DNA of 64,000 nt, taken from CAVZBW01 sp963773635. Lineage in GTDB: Bacteria > Actinomycetota > Acidimicrobiia > Acidimicrobiales > RAAP-2. A program made the translations under genes and the position numbers. This document shows, one piece after another, positions 9,612-19,091 of the stretch; positions within the stretch are counted from its first letter, which is position 1, and every line of letters starts with the position of its first letter. The notes below the pieces were generated by a model, which was not told the DNA's origin, ran no database searches, and saw nothing but the letters and a program-made list of their open reading frames with translations. Location: assembly GCA_963773635.1 (NCBI GenBank), contig CAVZBW010000005.1:62001-126000 (forward strand), read 5' to 3'.

Positions 9612-11669
9612 CTAGCGGTGGGCGCTCCACGTGTAGTTGAGGGTCTTGTCCCAGGTCGCCTGCGTGGAGGGTGGTCCGGAGATCGTCCAGCCGGAGCCGC
9701 TGACCTTGACGGAGAGCTGATCCGACGTCAATCGGGGTTGCGGCACGAACACGAGGTGCAATTGACCATCTTGGACCGCGTCGGGGATCTGGGTGAAGAA
9801 CTGGACCGTCTGGGTCTGTTGTGGCATGACGTCCTCGCTGCTCTGGAGGAGCGAAAGGCCCGACTCCCGCACGCTCCCGTACTGAATCGAGCGTCGAGGG
9901 CCCCAGAGGAAGATCCGGCCGTTGTACTCCCCGGGAACCGTCGTGTTGATGCCGTCGGGGCCGAGCTGATACGAGGGAGCCTGGTTGGCCGGAGCCGAGT
10001 TCTTGGTCGTGATGGTGGTTTGGATCTCAGCGGTGCCGGACGGCGTCAGGCTCACGTCTTCGGACACGGAGATCGTCGTGTAGTAGTCCATCTTGCTGGC
10101 GCCGCCGTTTTCGACCGCGAGGTGGAAGGTCCGAGTCGGATCCTGGGTGTCGATGGCTCCCGAGGCGCCAAATTTCGTGATGGTCGACTCGTTGGACGCG
10201 ACGGAGTCCCAGGCGAGCAGATCACGACCGGCGGCGTCCTTGGCGAGCGCGTTGGCCAGGGCCGCTACATCGACATGCGATTGCTGCAGCTGGTCGAATG
10301 CCGCCTTGGCCACCGAGGACAGAAGGTCTTGCCGCTCGACCTGCGACGACTGCGGGGGGAGGCCCTGGTAGAGGTCGTGCAGCACGATGGTGGCGAGATT
10401 GGCGGAGGTGACTGGCTCCGAGATACCGGGCACCGTTACGGGCCCGACGAGCTGCAGGATCCGGGCGAGTCCGGGAACGTCGAGGGCGAGGGCGCCGTCC
10501 ACGTGTTGCCCCGTCGCCTGGGCGTACATCGTGGTCACATCGCGGCCCGTCCAGGGGAAGTCGGCGGCCGCGTTGGTCGACTGCCAGACCTGCGTGGGCT
10601 CCCAGTCACCAAAGACGGCTCGCATCCCGGGCGACATGGGCACCGGCGCAGGGGTCGACAGCGTGAGGTTGCCGATGGAGGCAGCGGAGCCCACCTGGAA
10701 CGTTCCATTGTCGGTCGTGACCAAGGCATAGGAGAGGATCGCTCCCTGGTCCCGCATCTCGGCGTTGTTTTGGGCCGCGAGGAAGTAGGTGCGTGGCCCG
10801 TCGGCGCCGAGGAAGGTGAGCGCGTAGTTACTGAGCTGGCTGCCGTCGCTCAACAGAGACGTGAGATGCGCGTCCTGCCGGTCAAACTGGGACAGAGCGT
10901 GTGCCAGCGGTGGCAGCAAGGGCAGGAGCCCGCCGGATTGCTGGGAGAGGGGAGCCAGTTGGCCGTGAGCCGTCACGAGCTGCGCGTGCAACTCGCGGAG
11001 CTCGGGGAGCGAGATGGTGGTGCCGTGGCTGGCCGACGCGAGCCGATTGACCGTCGTGAGCAGCGTTCGCCCGTTGTCGGCCGCCGTGCGGACGTCTGCC
11101 AACAGGTCGATGACCACCTGGCGTTGGGTGTGGAGATACGGCAGCGCCCACATGGCCCAGACGCCGGGTGAGGAATTGAGGGTGTGCTGCGCCGTCGCCA
11201 CGTCGGCGTCCAGCTGGGCGATGCGCTGCATGGTTCTGTTCCGGTCCTCGGGGGTCAGGAGCTCGTTCGGATTGCCCGTGATCTCCGAGATGATCTGGCG
11301 GGCCTGGTCCAGGGAATCCTTCGCCTTGAGGACCGAGTAGGCCGCCGACGCGCCCAACGCGATCGCCAGTAGCACGAGGCCGCCCAGGACCGTAAACAGG
11401 ACGAGTCGCCGACGACGCCGGTGAGGACGGTCGTGGCGCTTGGAATGGGAGGGTTCGGCGGGTGACCCAACCCGTGCAGGGCGGGTTGGCTCCCGAGACG
11501 ATGGCGAGGGACGGTCCGTGACCTCCGGAGCGGGAAGTTCCTCTAAAGGGTCGAGCCGTCGGCGGCGGGTGTGGCCGTGGCGGTGGCCCGTGGCGTGATG
11601 AACGAGATGGCGGACGCCGTAACGGAACTCATGCCACGGGCGTTGGCGACGGTGCTTGTACCGGGCCAC
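9612..11669 (-). CDS. DUF4012 domain-containing membrane protein
   Basis: The 685-residue protein starts at a GTG at 11669. A basic, His- and Arg-rich cytoplasmic N-terminus (about 90 residues) precedes one transmembrane segment (LVLFTVLGGLVLLAIALGAS), followed by a large extracytoplasmic region. That region contains the family block TYFLAAQNNAEMRDQGAILS, a DFPWTGRDVTTMY stretch and a long beta-rich C-terminus. DUF4012 proteins are common in actinobacterial polysaccharide clusters; their biochemical role is unknown. Here the gene lies directly behind the Wzz/BY-kinase gene on the same strand (26-base gap), which suggests a shared role in export or assembly of the glycan. No frame disruption is seen. 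Confidence 0.88.
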   Translation of the reverse strand: MARYKHRRQRPWHEFRYGVRHLVHHATGHRHGHTRRRRLDPLEELPAPEVTDRPSPSSREPTRPARVGSPAEPSHSKRHDRPHRRRRRLVLFTVLGGLVLLAIALGASAAYSVLKAKDSLDQARQIISEITGNPNELLTPEDRNRTMQRIAQLDADVATAQHTLNSSPGVWAMWALPYLHTQRQVVIDLLADVRTAADNGRTLLTTVNRLASASHGTTISLPELRELHAQLVTAHGQLAPLSQQSGGLLPLLPPLAHALSQFDRQDAHLTSLLSDGSQLSNYALTFLGADGPRTYFLAAQNNAEMRDQGAILSYALVTTDNGTFQVGSAASIGNLTLSTPAPVPMSPGMRAVFGDWEPTQVWQSTNAAADFPWTGRDVTTMYAQATGQHVDGALALDVPGLARILQLVGPVTVPGISEPVTSANLATIVLHDLYQGLPPQSSQVERQDLLSSVAKAAFDQLQQSHVDVAALANALAKDAAGRDLLAWDSVASNESTITKFGASGAIDTQDPTRTFHLAVENGGASKMDYYTTISVSEDVSLTPSGTAEIQTTITTKNSAPANQAPSYQLGPDGINTTVPGEYNGRIFLWGPRRSIQYGSVRESGLSLLQSSEDVMPQQTQTVQFFTQIPDAVQDGQLHLVFVPQPRLTSDQLSVKVSGSGWTISGPPSTQATWDKTLNYTWSAHR

Positions 11670-11695
11670 GCCCTACTCGTCGATGTCGGTTCGCA

Positions 11696-13414
11696 TCAGC
11701 GGGCGTGCCGCGCGCCCCGCGTGGTGCGACCGTTTCGCGCTCCGTTGGTCCCGTGGGGAGGCGTGGCGGCCGCCGCAGGATCCGCAGGTGCCGCTGCTTC
11801 GGTCGGGCCTGAGCCGTAGCCGTAGCCGTAGCCGTAGCGGTAGTAGACGTACGAGTCCGAAGACGACGCACGGTTGAAGACAAGGCCGACGACGTTCGCC
11901 GAGACTCGGCTCAGGCTCTCGAGCGACCGACCGACGTCCCGCTTGGTGGAGTAGTCGGCGGCCGCCACCAACAGCACGGCGTCGGACAGACCGGCGAGGA
12001 TCGAACCGTCGGTGACCGGCAGCAAGGGTGAGCTGTCCAGGAGGACCAGGTCGAATTGGTTGGTCAGGTCGGCAAAGACCTGCCCCGCACGCCGACCGGA
12101 GAGCAACTCGGAGGGGTTGGGGGGCACCGGGCCGGATCCGAGCAGGGTGAGGTTCGGGACTCCGGGCACGCTCTGGAGGGCGTCGTGGAGCTCGACGTTG
12201 CCGAGGAGCACCGACGTGAGGCCCACGCCGTTGGAGAGCTCGAAGAATTCGTGGATGCGAGGCTTGCGCAGATCGCAGGAGACCAGGACCACTTGCGTGC
12301 CGGCCTCGGCCATGGCCACCGCGAGGTTGGCCGAGGTCGTGGTCTTGCCCTCGGCTGCCGCTCCGCTCGTGATCTGGAGGAGCTTGACCGGGTGGTCGAG
12401 GGACATGAACTGGATGGACGTCCGGAGGCTCCGGTAGGCCTCGGCGGCGGGTGATCGGGGGCGGGCGAGCTCGACCAGGAACGGCTTGCGCCGGTTGCGC
12501 CAGTCGGAGACCTCGGGGATCATGCCGACGATCGGGATCGAGGGGACCGCCTCCTCGAGGTCCTCCCGGGACCTGATGCGGTCGTCGAAGAAGTCCCTGA
12601 GCAGGGCGAGCCCGAGGCCGAGCAGCAGCCCACCGGCCAAGGCGATGAGTGCGTCCCGGGTGCGCTTGGGAGACGAGGGGGTGCTCGACGGGGTGGCGGG
12701 CGTGACGACCTGGCCGCCGCTCGCGTTGGCGGCGCTCTGTTGTAGTGCCGTGAGCTGGGTCTTGGTCGTCTGCTGCTGGGCCAGGAGGGAGGTCAGCTGC
12801 GACTCGAGGTTCGAGGCGCTGGTGCCCGATGCACTGCCGAGTTGAGCGTTGATCTGGTTGATCGTCGTCTGCAGGTCATTGATCTGGGATTGGAGCTGGG
12901 CGATCTGGGCGTTGATGGAGCCGAGGTAGTTGGCGCTCGAGACCTCGAGATAGGCGGTCGCATAGGTGTTGGCCACGGTGGCGGCCTGGTTGGGGTTGGG
13001 GGAGGTGGCCGAAATATTGACGATGTTCGTGGTGCCCACCTCACTGACAGCCACCCCGGGCGCCGACCCGATCTTCTTGGTCACGGCTTGTTGGACCTGG
13101 GCGGACTGGATCAGCTGGATGTCGGTTGGGACGTTGGGCTGAGCGGCAGTTACCTGTTGGGAATTGTTGGCGGAGACCCCCGGCACGGTGAGGAGGAGCT
13201 GCGCCGTGCTCGTGTACTGCTTGGTCCGGGCAAAGTCGATGCCGATGGCGATCCCGACGGCCACGACGACCGTCAGGAGGATCGTGAACTTGCGACGCCA
13301 GAGGACCGCAAAGTAATCGACCAGGTTCTTTTCGGGCAGATCCCTGTCCGCAGGCATGTCTGTGTCAGGTCGACCGGAGGGAGGGGGAGGTCGATAAATG
13401 GTCTCTTGCGGCAA
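11696..13414 (-). CDS. Polysaccharide co-polymerase with BY-kinase domain (Wzz/CpsCD fusion)
   Basis: The start is a TTG at 13414, chosen because AGGAGG lies seven bases upstream. The 572-residue protein has a Wzz domain bounded by two membrane segments (FTILLTVVVAVGIAIGIDF near the N-terminus, ALIALAGGLLLGLGLALL in the middle) with a Gln-rich coiled-coil between them (INAQIAQLQSQINDLQTTI). A cytoplasmic tyrosine autokinase follows: Walker A GAAAEGKTTTSANLA, Walker A' VVLVSCDLRKPR, Walker B LVLLDSSPLLPVTD. The C-terminus carries a tyrosine cluster (YVYYRYGYGYGYG), the expected autophosphorylation site that controls chain length and export. It is the regulator of the polysaccharide locus. Confidence 0.92.
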   Translation of the reverse strand: MPQETIYRPPPPSGRPDTDMPADRDLPEKNLVDYFAVLWRRKFTILLTVVVAVGIAIGIDFARTKQYTSTAQLLLTVPGVSANNSQQVTAAQPNVPTDIQLIQSAQVQQAVTKKIGSAPGVAVSEVGTTNIVNISATSPNPNQAATVANTYATAYLEVSSANYLGSINAQIAQLQSQINDLQTTINQINAQLGSASGTSASNLESQLTSLLAQQQTTKTQLTALQQSAANASGGQVVTPATPSSTPSSPKRTRDALIALAGGLLLGLGLALLRDFFDDRIRSREDLEEAVPSIPIVGMIPEVSDWRNRRKPFLVELARPRSPAAEAYRSLRTSIQFMSLDHPVKLLQITSGAAAEGKTTTSANLAVAMAEAGTQVVLVSCDLRKPRIHEFFELSNGVGLTSVLLGNVELHDALQSVPGVPNLTLLGSGPVPPNPSELLSGRRAGQVFADLTNQFDLVLLDSSPLLPVTDGSILAGLSDAVLLVAAADYSTKRDVGRSLESLSRVSANVVGLVFNRASSSDSYVYYRYGYGYGYGSGPTEAAAPADPAAAATPPHGTNGARNGRTTRGARHAR

Positions 13415-13537
13415 AATCGGCCTCCTGAGCTGCGGGCAACACGGCCTTCCCCGGCGCCAAATGTACCGCGGCGCCTCGTTGGAGCGGGAGTACCAGAGCA
13501 GAATTCCTCTGCCAAACAGGAGGGAAAGCGTCCCACT

Positions 13538-14671
13538 TCAGTGGGCCCGCAGCTCCTCCTCGACGATCGTGGCCAGTCGCCGACTGAATCGTTCCTGGTT
13601 GAAGCGCTCGGCATGCGCCTGGATGTCCGCTGCCGACCACCGGGTGCCAGCGGCGAGCCGGAGCGCGCCGCTGATGAGCGGGGGCTGTGGATTGGTGAAG
13701 AAGGTGCCATTCCGGCCCTCCTCCACCGTGTCCAAGAACCCCCCCCAGCCGAGGACCACGGAGGGCTTGCCGAAGACGGCCGCCTCCAGCGGGGTGAGCC
13801 CGAAGTCCTCGTACGAGGCGGCGACGAGGCCGCGGCAATTGGCGTAGAGCCACCGGAGCTGGTCGTCGGCCACTGACCCGAGGAAGCGGACGTTGTGCCA
13901 CGCCCGGCGCCGGAGCTCCTCTTGCTGAGGCCCCGTTCCGACCACGGCCAACCTCTCGCCCGGAAGGTCGGAAAAGGCTTCGACGACGGCGTCGACGTTC
14001 TTGTAGGGGAGCAGCCGAGCCACGCACAACCAATAGCCCGGCTCGAGACGCTCGACGGGGCGCTGTGGATCGTCCGTACGCATGGTGGGTGGGGGAGGCA
14101 GCACCTCGGCGTCCCGGCCGTACTGGCATCGGATCCGGTCGCGGACGGCCGTGGAGTTGGCGAGGTAGCGCGAAGCCTCGGCGGCCGCGTGCACGTCCCA
14201 TTCACGCAGGAGCGGCGCCAGGCTGCGCAGGGCGAGACCACGGGGTTTGGCCCAACCGTTCCCGAGATATGCATCACCCTGATAGAGCCAACGTGCAGGG
14301 GTGTGGCAGTAGACGATCTTGTGACCGGAGGTCTTGACCCCATGCGCCCATCCGCTGGAGCTGCAGAGTGTCACCTCGCTCTCGACGAGCGTCCGGGAGA
14401 AGGTCGGCGCCAGCAGGGGAAAGGCCAGCCGGTGACGGCGACGGAGGAGGGCGCTGCGATTCAGGACCGACGTGTGGACGTCGACGGAGAGGAACTCGGG
14501 AAACGTCTTCGCAGGATCAAGGAGGGAGGTGTAGACGGGAGCGCCGGGAAAGGCGGAGAGCATCGAGAGCACCACCCGCTCCGCTCCGCCTCGCTGCGTC
14601 AAGTAGTCGTGCACGATGGCGACCTGGGTCGATGCTTCGTGCGGGCGTGTCGCGGGTCCCGGCGTCGGCAT
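13538..14671 (-). CDS. GT4-family glycosyltransferase (mannosyltransferase-like)
   Basis: The 377-residue protein opens with VAIVHDYLTQRGGAERVVL, a hallmark of GT4 enzymes related to GDP-mannose-dependent transferases. Further motifs are IVYCHTPARWLYQGD, YWLCVARLLPYKNVDAVVEA, and the donor-site block ASYEDFGLTPLEAAVFGKPSVV, which is the EX7E signature. It lies upstream of the Wzz/BY-kinase gene on the same strand with about 120 bases between them, so it may lead the reverse-strand polysaccharide operon. The mannose assignment is by family resemblance only. The divergent neighbour encodes the secreted CAP-like protein. Confidence 0.83.
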   Translation of the reverse strand: MPTPGPATRPHEASTQVAIVHDYLTQRGGAERVVLSMLSAFPGAPVYTSLLDPAKTFPEFLSVDVHTSVLNRSALLRRRHRLAFPLLAPTFSRTLVESEVTLCSSSGWAHGVKTSGHKIVYCHTPARWLYQGDAYLGNGWAKPRGLALRSLAPLLREWDVHAAAEASRYLANSTAVRDRIRCQYGRDAEVLPPPPTMRTDDPQRPVERLEPGYWLCVARLLPYKNVDAVVEAFSDLPGERLAVVGTGPQQEELRRRAWHNVRFLGSVADDQLRWLYANCRGLVAASYEDFGLTPLEAAVFGKPSVVLGWGGFLDTVEEGRNGTFFTNPQPPLISGALRLAAGTRWSAADIQAHAERFNQERFSRRLATIVEEELRAH

Positions 14672-14797
14672 TGGCCGCGAGGCTATGCGGCGGTCGAGGG
14701 TGGGCTACGCCTCCCGGCGACACGGCGCGGGTACGCTTGGCGGCCAAATCGGGAAAAGGGAGGTGGCGGACCGCGTGTCCTCGAGGTTCGAGGCTCG

Positions 14798-15781
14798 ATG
14801 AGCCGAGCTGGAGATCGCCGACGGCGGGCGGCGTTGACTTTGGGCACTGGCCTTGTGGCAAGCATCGGGCTCGCATTGGGGCCTCTTTCGATCGCCGGTG
14901 CCCAGGGCACCACGACGACGACTTCACACTCGTCGAACACCAAGGGCCACACCTCGACCACCGCGACTAACACGGCGCCGCACTCGTCCAGCACCAAGGG
15001 CCATCCAACGACCACCACCACCACGACCACGCCGGTCGGCTTTCCTACCGTCAAGCCCTACCCGATGCCGCCCCATCCAAAGTCGGGCCAGGCGACCTCC
15101 TTCGTCCCGCCGCAGGTCTGCTACAGCCAGCCGACCGGGGTCAATTGCGAGGAGCTGGCGGTCAACGCCCTCGACGTGGCGCGCCGGCGGGTCGGCTTGC
15201 CGCCCTACCACTTGCCGTCCGACTTCTTGACCATCAGCCCCGAGGAGCAGTTGCTCGTACTCGCCAATTCCGACCGTGCCGCCTACAAGGAGCCGACCTT
15301 CTACGGGTTGGACAGTGACCTCTCCACGTACGCGACGCAGGACTTGGCGACGGCTCCGTACAGCGACCCCGGGGTGGCCGGGACGAACCCCATCGTGGAC
15401 ACGGTGCCCCTCTACTACCAGGCCGAGGACTCCGCCCAGGGCTACCCCAACGTGCTGTTGGCCTATGGGTCCTGGCTCTACGACGACGGTCCCGGCAGCC
15501 CCAACGTCGACTGCACAGCCAAGAACCCCTCGGGCTGCTGGACGCACCGAGACAACATCCTGCGCAACTTCCGTGCCTGCTACCAGGGAACGCTCAAGGG
15601 CGATCAGTGCGTGGGCGGGACCTGGGAGTACTTGCGAGACCTGACCTTTGGAGCCGCCGTCGGGAACAACTCGTCCAACAAGGTGGCGACCACCGTGATC
15701 GTCGTCGGAACCCCCATCTACCTTCCGCAGGCGACCTACACCTATACCTGGCAGCAGGCGCAGGCGGCAGGGGCCAAGTAG
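14798..15781 (+). CDS. Secreted CAP-like protein with Thr/Ser-rich linker
   Basis: The frame extends upstream, but the ATG at 14798 places a signal peptide at the N-terminus (basic MSRAGDRRRRAA, hydrophobic LTLGTGLVASIGLALG, then SIAGAQG), so it is chosen. A Thr/Ser/His linker of about 50 residues contains the repeated element HSSxTKGH. The remaining 240 residues carry ELAVNALDVARRRVGLPP, a region beginning LANSDRAAYKEP, and CWTHRDNILRNF, which resembles the HRxNIL motif of CAP-superfamily (SCP/PR1) proteins. Several cysteines may form disulfides. The function is unknown; it may be a cell-wall-associated exoprotein. The divergent neighbour is a glycosyltransferase gene. Confidence 0.7.
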   Translation: MSRAGDRRRRAALTLGTGLVASIGLALGPLSIAGAQGTTTTTSHSSNTKGHTSTTATNTAPHSSSTKGHPTTTTTTTTPVGFPTVKPYPMPPHPKSGQATSFVPPQVCYSQPTGVNCEELAVNALDVARRRVGLPPYHLPSDFLTISPEEQLLVLANSDRAAYKEPTFYGLDSDLSTYATQDLATAPYSDPGVAGTNPIVDTVPLYYQAEDSAQGYPNVLLAYGSWLYDDGPGSPNVDCTAKNPSGCWTHRDNILRNFRACYQGTLKGDQCVGGTWEYLRDLTFGAAVGNNSSNKVATTVIVVGTPIYLPQATYTYTWQQAQAAGAK

Positions 15782-15848
15782 GTCTCCCGATCCGCAGAAG
15801 CCCCGCCGCGGTCCATACTGCACGGACGCGAACCGGGGGAGGTGTGCG

Positions 15849-17753
15849 GTGACCAGGAAGGCGACGGCGAAGGGGAGCTACCGGGAAGCCTTTGACCGCA
15901 GCATCGGCGATCCCGAGGGCTTCTGGGGCGAGCAAGCCGGTGCCATCAGCTGGGACCGCGACCCGTCCGTGGTGCTCGACCGAGAGGCCACACCGACCTA
16001 CCGGTGGTTTGCGGACGGGCGCCTCAACACCTGCTTCAACGCGTTGGACCGGCACGTGGACGAGCGGGGGGACCAACCGGCACTGATCTACGACAGCCCG
16101 GTGACGGGAACGGTCGCCCGATACACGTACCGCGAGCTGCGCGACATGGTGGCGCGATGCGCAGGCCTCTTCGAGAGCCTGGGAGTCACCGCCGGAGACC
16201 GGGTGGTGATCTACCTGCCGATGGTGCCGGAGGCGGTCGTCGCCATGCTGGCCTGTGCCCGGCTCGGGGCGGTGCACTCCGTGGTGTTCGGGGGGTTCGC
16301 CCCCCACGAGCTGGCCCTCCGGATCGACGACGCGCGCCCCAAGCTGGTGGTCTCGGCGTCGTGCGGCATCGAACGGGATCGCGTCATCGAGTACAAGCCG
16401 CTGCTCGACGCGGCCATCGACGAGGCGTCGCACCGGCCCGACCACTGCGTGATCCTCCAGCGCCCGCAGGCGACGGCCGAGCTGGCGGCGGGACGAGACC
16501 TCGACTGGGCGGCCTCCCTGGCGAGTGCCGCTCCGGCCCCTTGCCGTCCGGTCGCCGCGACCGATCCCCTCTACATCCTCTACACGTCGGGCACCACCGG
16601 CCGGCCCAAGGGCATCGTGCGGGACAACGGCGGTCATGCGGTGGCCCTGCGTTGGAGCATGGCCAACATCTACGACGCCCATCCGGGTGACGTCTTTTGG
16701 GCGGCCTCGGACGTGGGTTGGGTCGTGGGACATTCCTACATCGTCTATGCACCCTTGCTGACGGGTTGTACGACCGTGCTCTACGAGGGTAAGCCGGTCG
16801 GTACGCCCGATGCCGGGGCCTTTTGGCGGGTGGTCGCGCAGCATGGCGTGCGGGCACTCTTCACCGCCCCGACGGCCTTCCGTGCGATCCGGCGCGAGGA
16901 CCCCTCGGGAGAACGGTTGCGCGAGCACGACCTCGGATGCCTGCGCTACCTCTTTTTGGCGGGCGAACGCCTCGATCCCGAGACCTACGCCTGGGCCAGC
17001 GAGCTGCTCGGGGTCCCGGTCGTCGACAACTGGTGGCAGACCGAGACGGGTTGGCCCATCGCGGCCAACCCGATGGGCCTCGAGCCCATGGCCATCAAGG
17101 CCGGCTCGCCGACCAAGCCGGTGCCCGGCTTCGACGTGCGCATCCTCGACGAGGCGGGTTCCGAGGCGCCGCCGGGGACTCCCGGGGCGGTCGTCGTCCG
17201 GACCCCGCTGCCCCCCGGCACCCTCACGACCGTCTGGCGGGACGACGCCCGTTACGCCGAGGGCTACCTCAGCCGCTACCCGGGCTACTACCTGACCGGG
17301 GACGGGGGATACCTCGACGAGGACGGCTACCTGTTCGTCATGGGCCGCACGGACGATGTGATCAACGTCGCCGGGCACCGCCTGTCGACGGGCGAGATGG
17401 AGGAGATCCTGGCCGCCCATCCCGACGTCGCCGAGTGCGCCGTGATCGCCGTGCCCGATCCGCTCAAGGGCCAGGTTCCCCGCGGGTTCGTCGTGCTCAA
17501 GGCCGGCGTCACCCGAGACGGGGAGGCCATCTGCCAGGAGCTCGTGGCCTCCGTGCGCCGAGAGATCGGTGCGGTCGCCTCGCTGCGCAGCGTCGACGTC
17601 GTCCCGGCACTGCCCAAGACCCGGTCGGGCAAAATCCTGCGCAAGTCGATGCGCGAGGTCGCCGACGGGCTGGAGGCGAGCGCGCCCACCATCGAGGACC
17701 CCGCCGTTCTCGAGGCGCTGCGCCCGTTCCTGCGAGGCGACTCGCGATCCTGA
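15849..17753 (+). CDS. prpE: Propionyl-CoA synthetase (propionate--CoA ligase)
   Basis: The GTG at 15849 is preceded by GGGGAGG. The 634-residue acyl-adenylate-forming enzyme has the P-loop YILYTSGTTGRPKGIVRDNG, the PrpE-like DVGWVVGHSYIVYAPL block, NWWQTETGWPI, the hinge region LTGDGGYLDEDGYLFVMGRTDD, and a C-terminal RSGKILRKSMR whose lysine is the catalytic, acetylation-regulated residue in this family. It converts propionate (possibly acetate or 3-hydroxypropionate) plus ATP and CoA to the acyl-CoA in the cytosol. Length and motifs fit PrpE better than Acs. No methylcitrate genes are adjacent. Confidence 0.9.
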   Translation: MTRKATAKGSYREAFDRSIGDPEGFWGEQAGAISWDRDPSVVLDREATPTYRWFADGRLNTCFNALDRHVDERGDQPALIYDSPVTGTVARYTYRELRDMVARCAGLFESLGVTAGDRVVIYLPMVPEAVVAMLACARLGAVHSVVFGGFAPHELALRIDDARPKLVVSASCGIERDRVIEYKPLLDAAIDEASHRPDHCVILQRPQATAELAAGRDLDWAASLASAAPAPCRPVAATDPLYILYTSGTTGRPKGIVRDNGGHAVALRWSMANIYDAHPGDVFWAASDVGWVVGHSYIVYAPLLTGCTTVLYEGKPVGTPDAGAFWRVVAQHGVRALFTAPTAFRAIRREDPSGERLREHDLGCLRYLFLAGERLDPETYAWASELLGVPVVDNWWQTETGWPIAANPMGLEPMAIKAGSPTKPVPGFDVRILDEAGSEAPPGTPGAVVVRTPLPPGTLTTVWRDDARYAEGYLSRYPGYYLTGDGGYLDEDGYLFVMGRTDDVINVAGHRLSTGEMEEILAAHPDVAECAVIAVPDPLKGQVPRGFVVLKAGVTRDGEAICQELVASVRREIGAVASLRSVDVVPALPKTRSGKILRKSMREVADGLEASAPTIEDPAVLEALRPFLRGDSRS

Positions 17754-17869
17754 CCGATGATCCACGCCGTGCGTGCTGAGCCTCCAGGCCCGTGCCGACG
17801 GGTTGCAACCGCTTGCTGGCTTGAGCAGTGGGACAGCATCCGAGACCTCAGAGCCCTTCCGGTGTTCGG

Positions 17870-18998
17870 TCAGCAGTCCCGGTTGTTGATGCTGCCGTCG
17901 GGCATCGTCGTGTTGCAGAAAGGTCCCTCGAACAGGAATCGAGCGAGATCGGCGATCTTCCCCCCGAGCAGGTTTGCGCTCTGCAGCTGGGCTCGATAGA
18001 AGGTGCTGAGGGCGTCGATGGTGATGCCCTGCATCATGGGCTCCCTGCAGCTTCACGCCGGCCAGCTCGTCGTCACGCAGGCGGGCGTTGACCCACGACG
18101 ACCCGTTCATCGGGTCGGAGAAGAAGGTGGTTTGGTCGAGCGCGGCTCCCGAGAAGTTGGCACCCTGGAGGTCGGCGCCGGCGAAGTTGTCGCTGTTGAG
18201 GGTCGAGTTGCCGCTCATGTTGAGCTTGGGAGCGAACGAGAAGGCGGCGGACAGATTGGTGCTCGTCGTCCGGCTCATGTCGGTGCCGGCAAGGGATGCC
18301 CCCGCCATGTTGGAGCCGCTTAGGGCCGCTCCGGCCAGCGAGGCGCCGGTGAAGTCGGCCTCCTCGAGCTGGCTGCCCGGGAGGTTCGCCTGGATCAGCA
18401 CCGCCCCGGTGAAGTCGCAGTTGTTGTAGCTCGAGTTGCCCTGGATGGGCCGGGCGGAGCAGTCCAACCTTCCCACCGCTCCCCGGGACGGACCCGGCTG
18501 CAACTCGTGGACGGTCGCGTAGATCGGCTGGGTGAACGCCGTGCCGACGGTCCTCTTGTGCTGGGTGGCGGTGATGACCACCCGATTGCCGGCCGCCAGA
18601 GCCGGAAGCAGTGCGGGGTCGGTGATGTGGAAGGTATAGGTCTCGGACGCCCCGGTGACGGGGGTGTTCTTCGTGGCGACCAACGTCGGGAGTCGAGTCG
18701 AGGCGTCGACCGCGACCACCCGGAGGTCGCCGACGACCAGGCCCTGCACAACTCCGTTGGCATTCCAGCCAACCGTGGCGACGACCGTGGCCTCCGACGG
18801 GGTCACTTGGAGGCTGGCGTCCGTGATGGGTACCAGCGAGCTGACCGGAGCTGCCGGGGGTGCCGGTGCCGCCACAGCGGGAGCCGACAGGCCGGCCAGC
18901 ACGGAGAGGCACACCACGGCCAAGCCAACGACGGATCTCGCGAGCACCGAGCAACGAGTCGCGAACGCACGAGGGAAGATGTGACACGACGGTTGCAT
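17870..18998 (-). CDS. Secreted pentapeptide-repeat protein, one frameshift
   Basis: The ATG at 18998 follows AAAGGAGGAGCGG. The protein has a signal peptide (SVVGLAVVCLSVLAGLSAPAVA), an Ig-like or beta-rich region of about 120 residues, and then pentapeptide repeats with the A(D/N)LxxA pattern (NLPGSQLEEADFTGASLAGA, FAGADLQGANFSGAALDQTT). The frame changes at the GGG run at 18038-18040 (CCC in the gene). Dropping one base joins LAGVKLQG to MMQGITIDALSTFYRAQLQS and the ending CNTTMPDGSINNRDC, a typical C-terminus of secreted actinobacterial pentapeptide proteins. Such repeats fold as a right-handed quadrilateral beta helix. The role is unknown. It is convergent with prpE. Confidence 0.8.
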
Positions 18999-19091
18999 GG
19001 AATCCACCGCTCCTCCTTTGCGGCGCCGCGTAGCTCTTCTGAGGGTGGCGCCCGATGGGTTAGGGTAGTCGCTATCGGAGGGAGGCAGGGC

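Noticed and set aside
9618..11171. 517-codon forward frame opposite the DUF4012 gene
   Set aside because: The reverse strand encodes a clear DUF4012 protein; the forward frame has shadow composition.
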